From Candidatus Poribacteria bacterium (lineage in GTDB: Bacteria; Poribacteria; WGA-4E; GCA-2687025), in assembly GCA_027625215.1 (NCBI GenBank), contig JAQBWJ010000180.1, positions 1 through 5,769 on the forward strand: a DNA stretch of 5,769 nucleotides. Reading direction: 5' to 3'. Of this stretch, positions 5,692-5,769 are shown one piece after another (the first letter of the stretch is position 1; each line of letters starts with the position of its first letter). The notes under the pieces are model-generated. The model ran no database searches and was not told where the DNA came from. It was given only the letters and a program-made list of their open reading frames with translations. The position numbers and the translations under genes are program-made.

Positions 5692-5769
5692 TCACGCGAT
5701 TCGTTCCGCGATCCACTCGATGAGCGCGGTCGCCGTCTCTTGGGGCGATGCGTCCGTCGTGTCGAAGAG
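5692..5769 (-). CDS. C-terminal fragment of a convergent gene, possibly a P-loop kinase-like protein
   Basis: On the minus strand a frame is open from the window edge to a TGA at 5694-5692, giving 25 residues that begin LFDTTDASPQETATALIEWI. A 'D-T-(T/S)-x-x-(S/T)-P-x-E' strand-loop followed by an amphipathic helix at the extreme C-terminus is common in small P-loop kinases of the chloramphenicol phosphotransferase, adenylylsulfate kinase or AAA type. The bulk of the gene lies outside the window, so the Walker motifs cannot be checked. Its stop is 4 bp from the stop of the convergent dehydratase gene. That the frame is coding is likely; the family is a guess. Confidence 0.5.
   Translation of the reverse strand, partial: LFDTTDASPQETATALIEWIAERIA

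Overview
The window is a GC-rich bacterial chromosomal segment with five protein-coding genes; two of them run off the ends. It suggests an uncultured bacterium of the Poribacteria type or a related candidate phylum. Three things point there: the C-terminal sorting domain with the wording NPFNPETWIPYQL, its combination with a dockerin, and a free-standing galactonate-dehydratase-type enolase next to an alternative complex III locus. This placement comes from recalled family patterns, not from a database search. No rRNA, tRNA, CRISPR array, insertion sequence or phage gene was seen.

Left part (1-1441). Two genes read leftwards and form the head of an alternative complex III (ACIII, act) operon. 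actA encodes a membrane-anchored pentaheme cytochrome c, and the 5' end of actB encodes a molybdopterin-oxidoreductase-like/Fe-S subunit with a twin-arginine-like motif and a lipobox. A well-formed sigma70-like promoter (TTGATT-17-TATACT on the minus strand) lies about 100 bp upstream of actA. A 14-bp operator-like inverted repeat lies further upstream in the divergent spacer.

Middle (1442-4544). A secreted protein of about 293 aa, with a probable concanavalin-A-like/polysaccharide-lyase-like jelly-roll fold, reads rightwards. It converges on a large secreted modular protein read leftwards: signal peptide, two beta-sandwich modules, dockerin, cohesin-like module and FlgD-like C-terminal sorting domain. 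A strong bidirectional terminator separates the two. The 5' leader of the modular gene carries a long inverted repeat that would fold the ribosome binding site and start codon into a stem enclosing two small hairpins. This looks like a translational control element and is the most unusual object in the window.

Right part (4545-5769). A complete D-galactonate dehydratase-family gene of the enolase superfamily, with all expected metal and catalytic residues, reads rightwards. It ends 4 bp from the stop codon of a convergent, truncated gene whose visible tail resembles the C-terminus of a P-loop kinase-like protein.

Taken together, the left part concerns respiration (quinol oxidation). The middle and right parts look like accessory genes for extracellular polymer handling and sugar-acid catabolism. 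Nothing in the sequence ties these two halves into one pathway.
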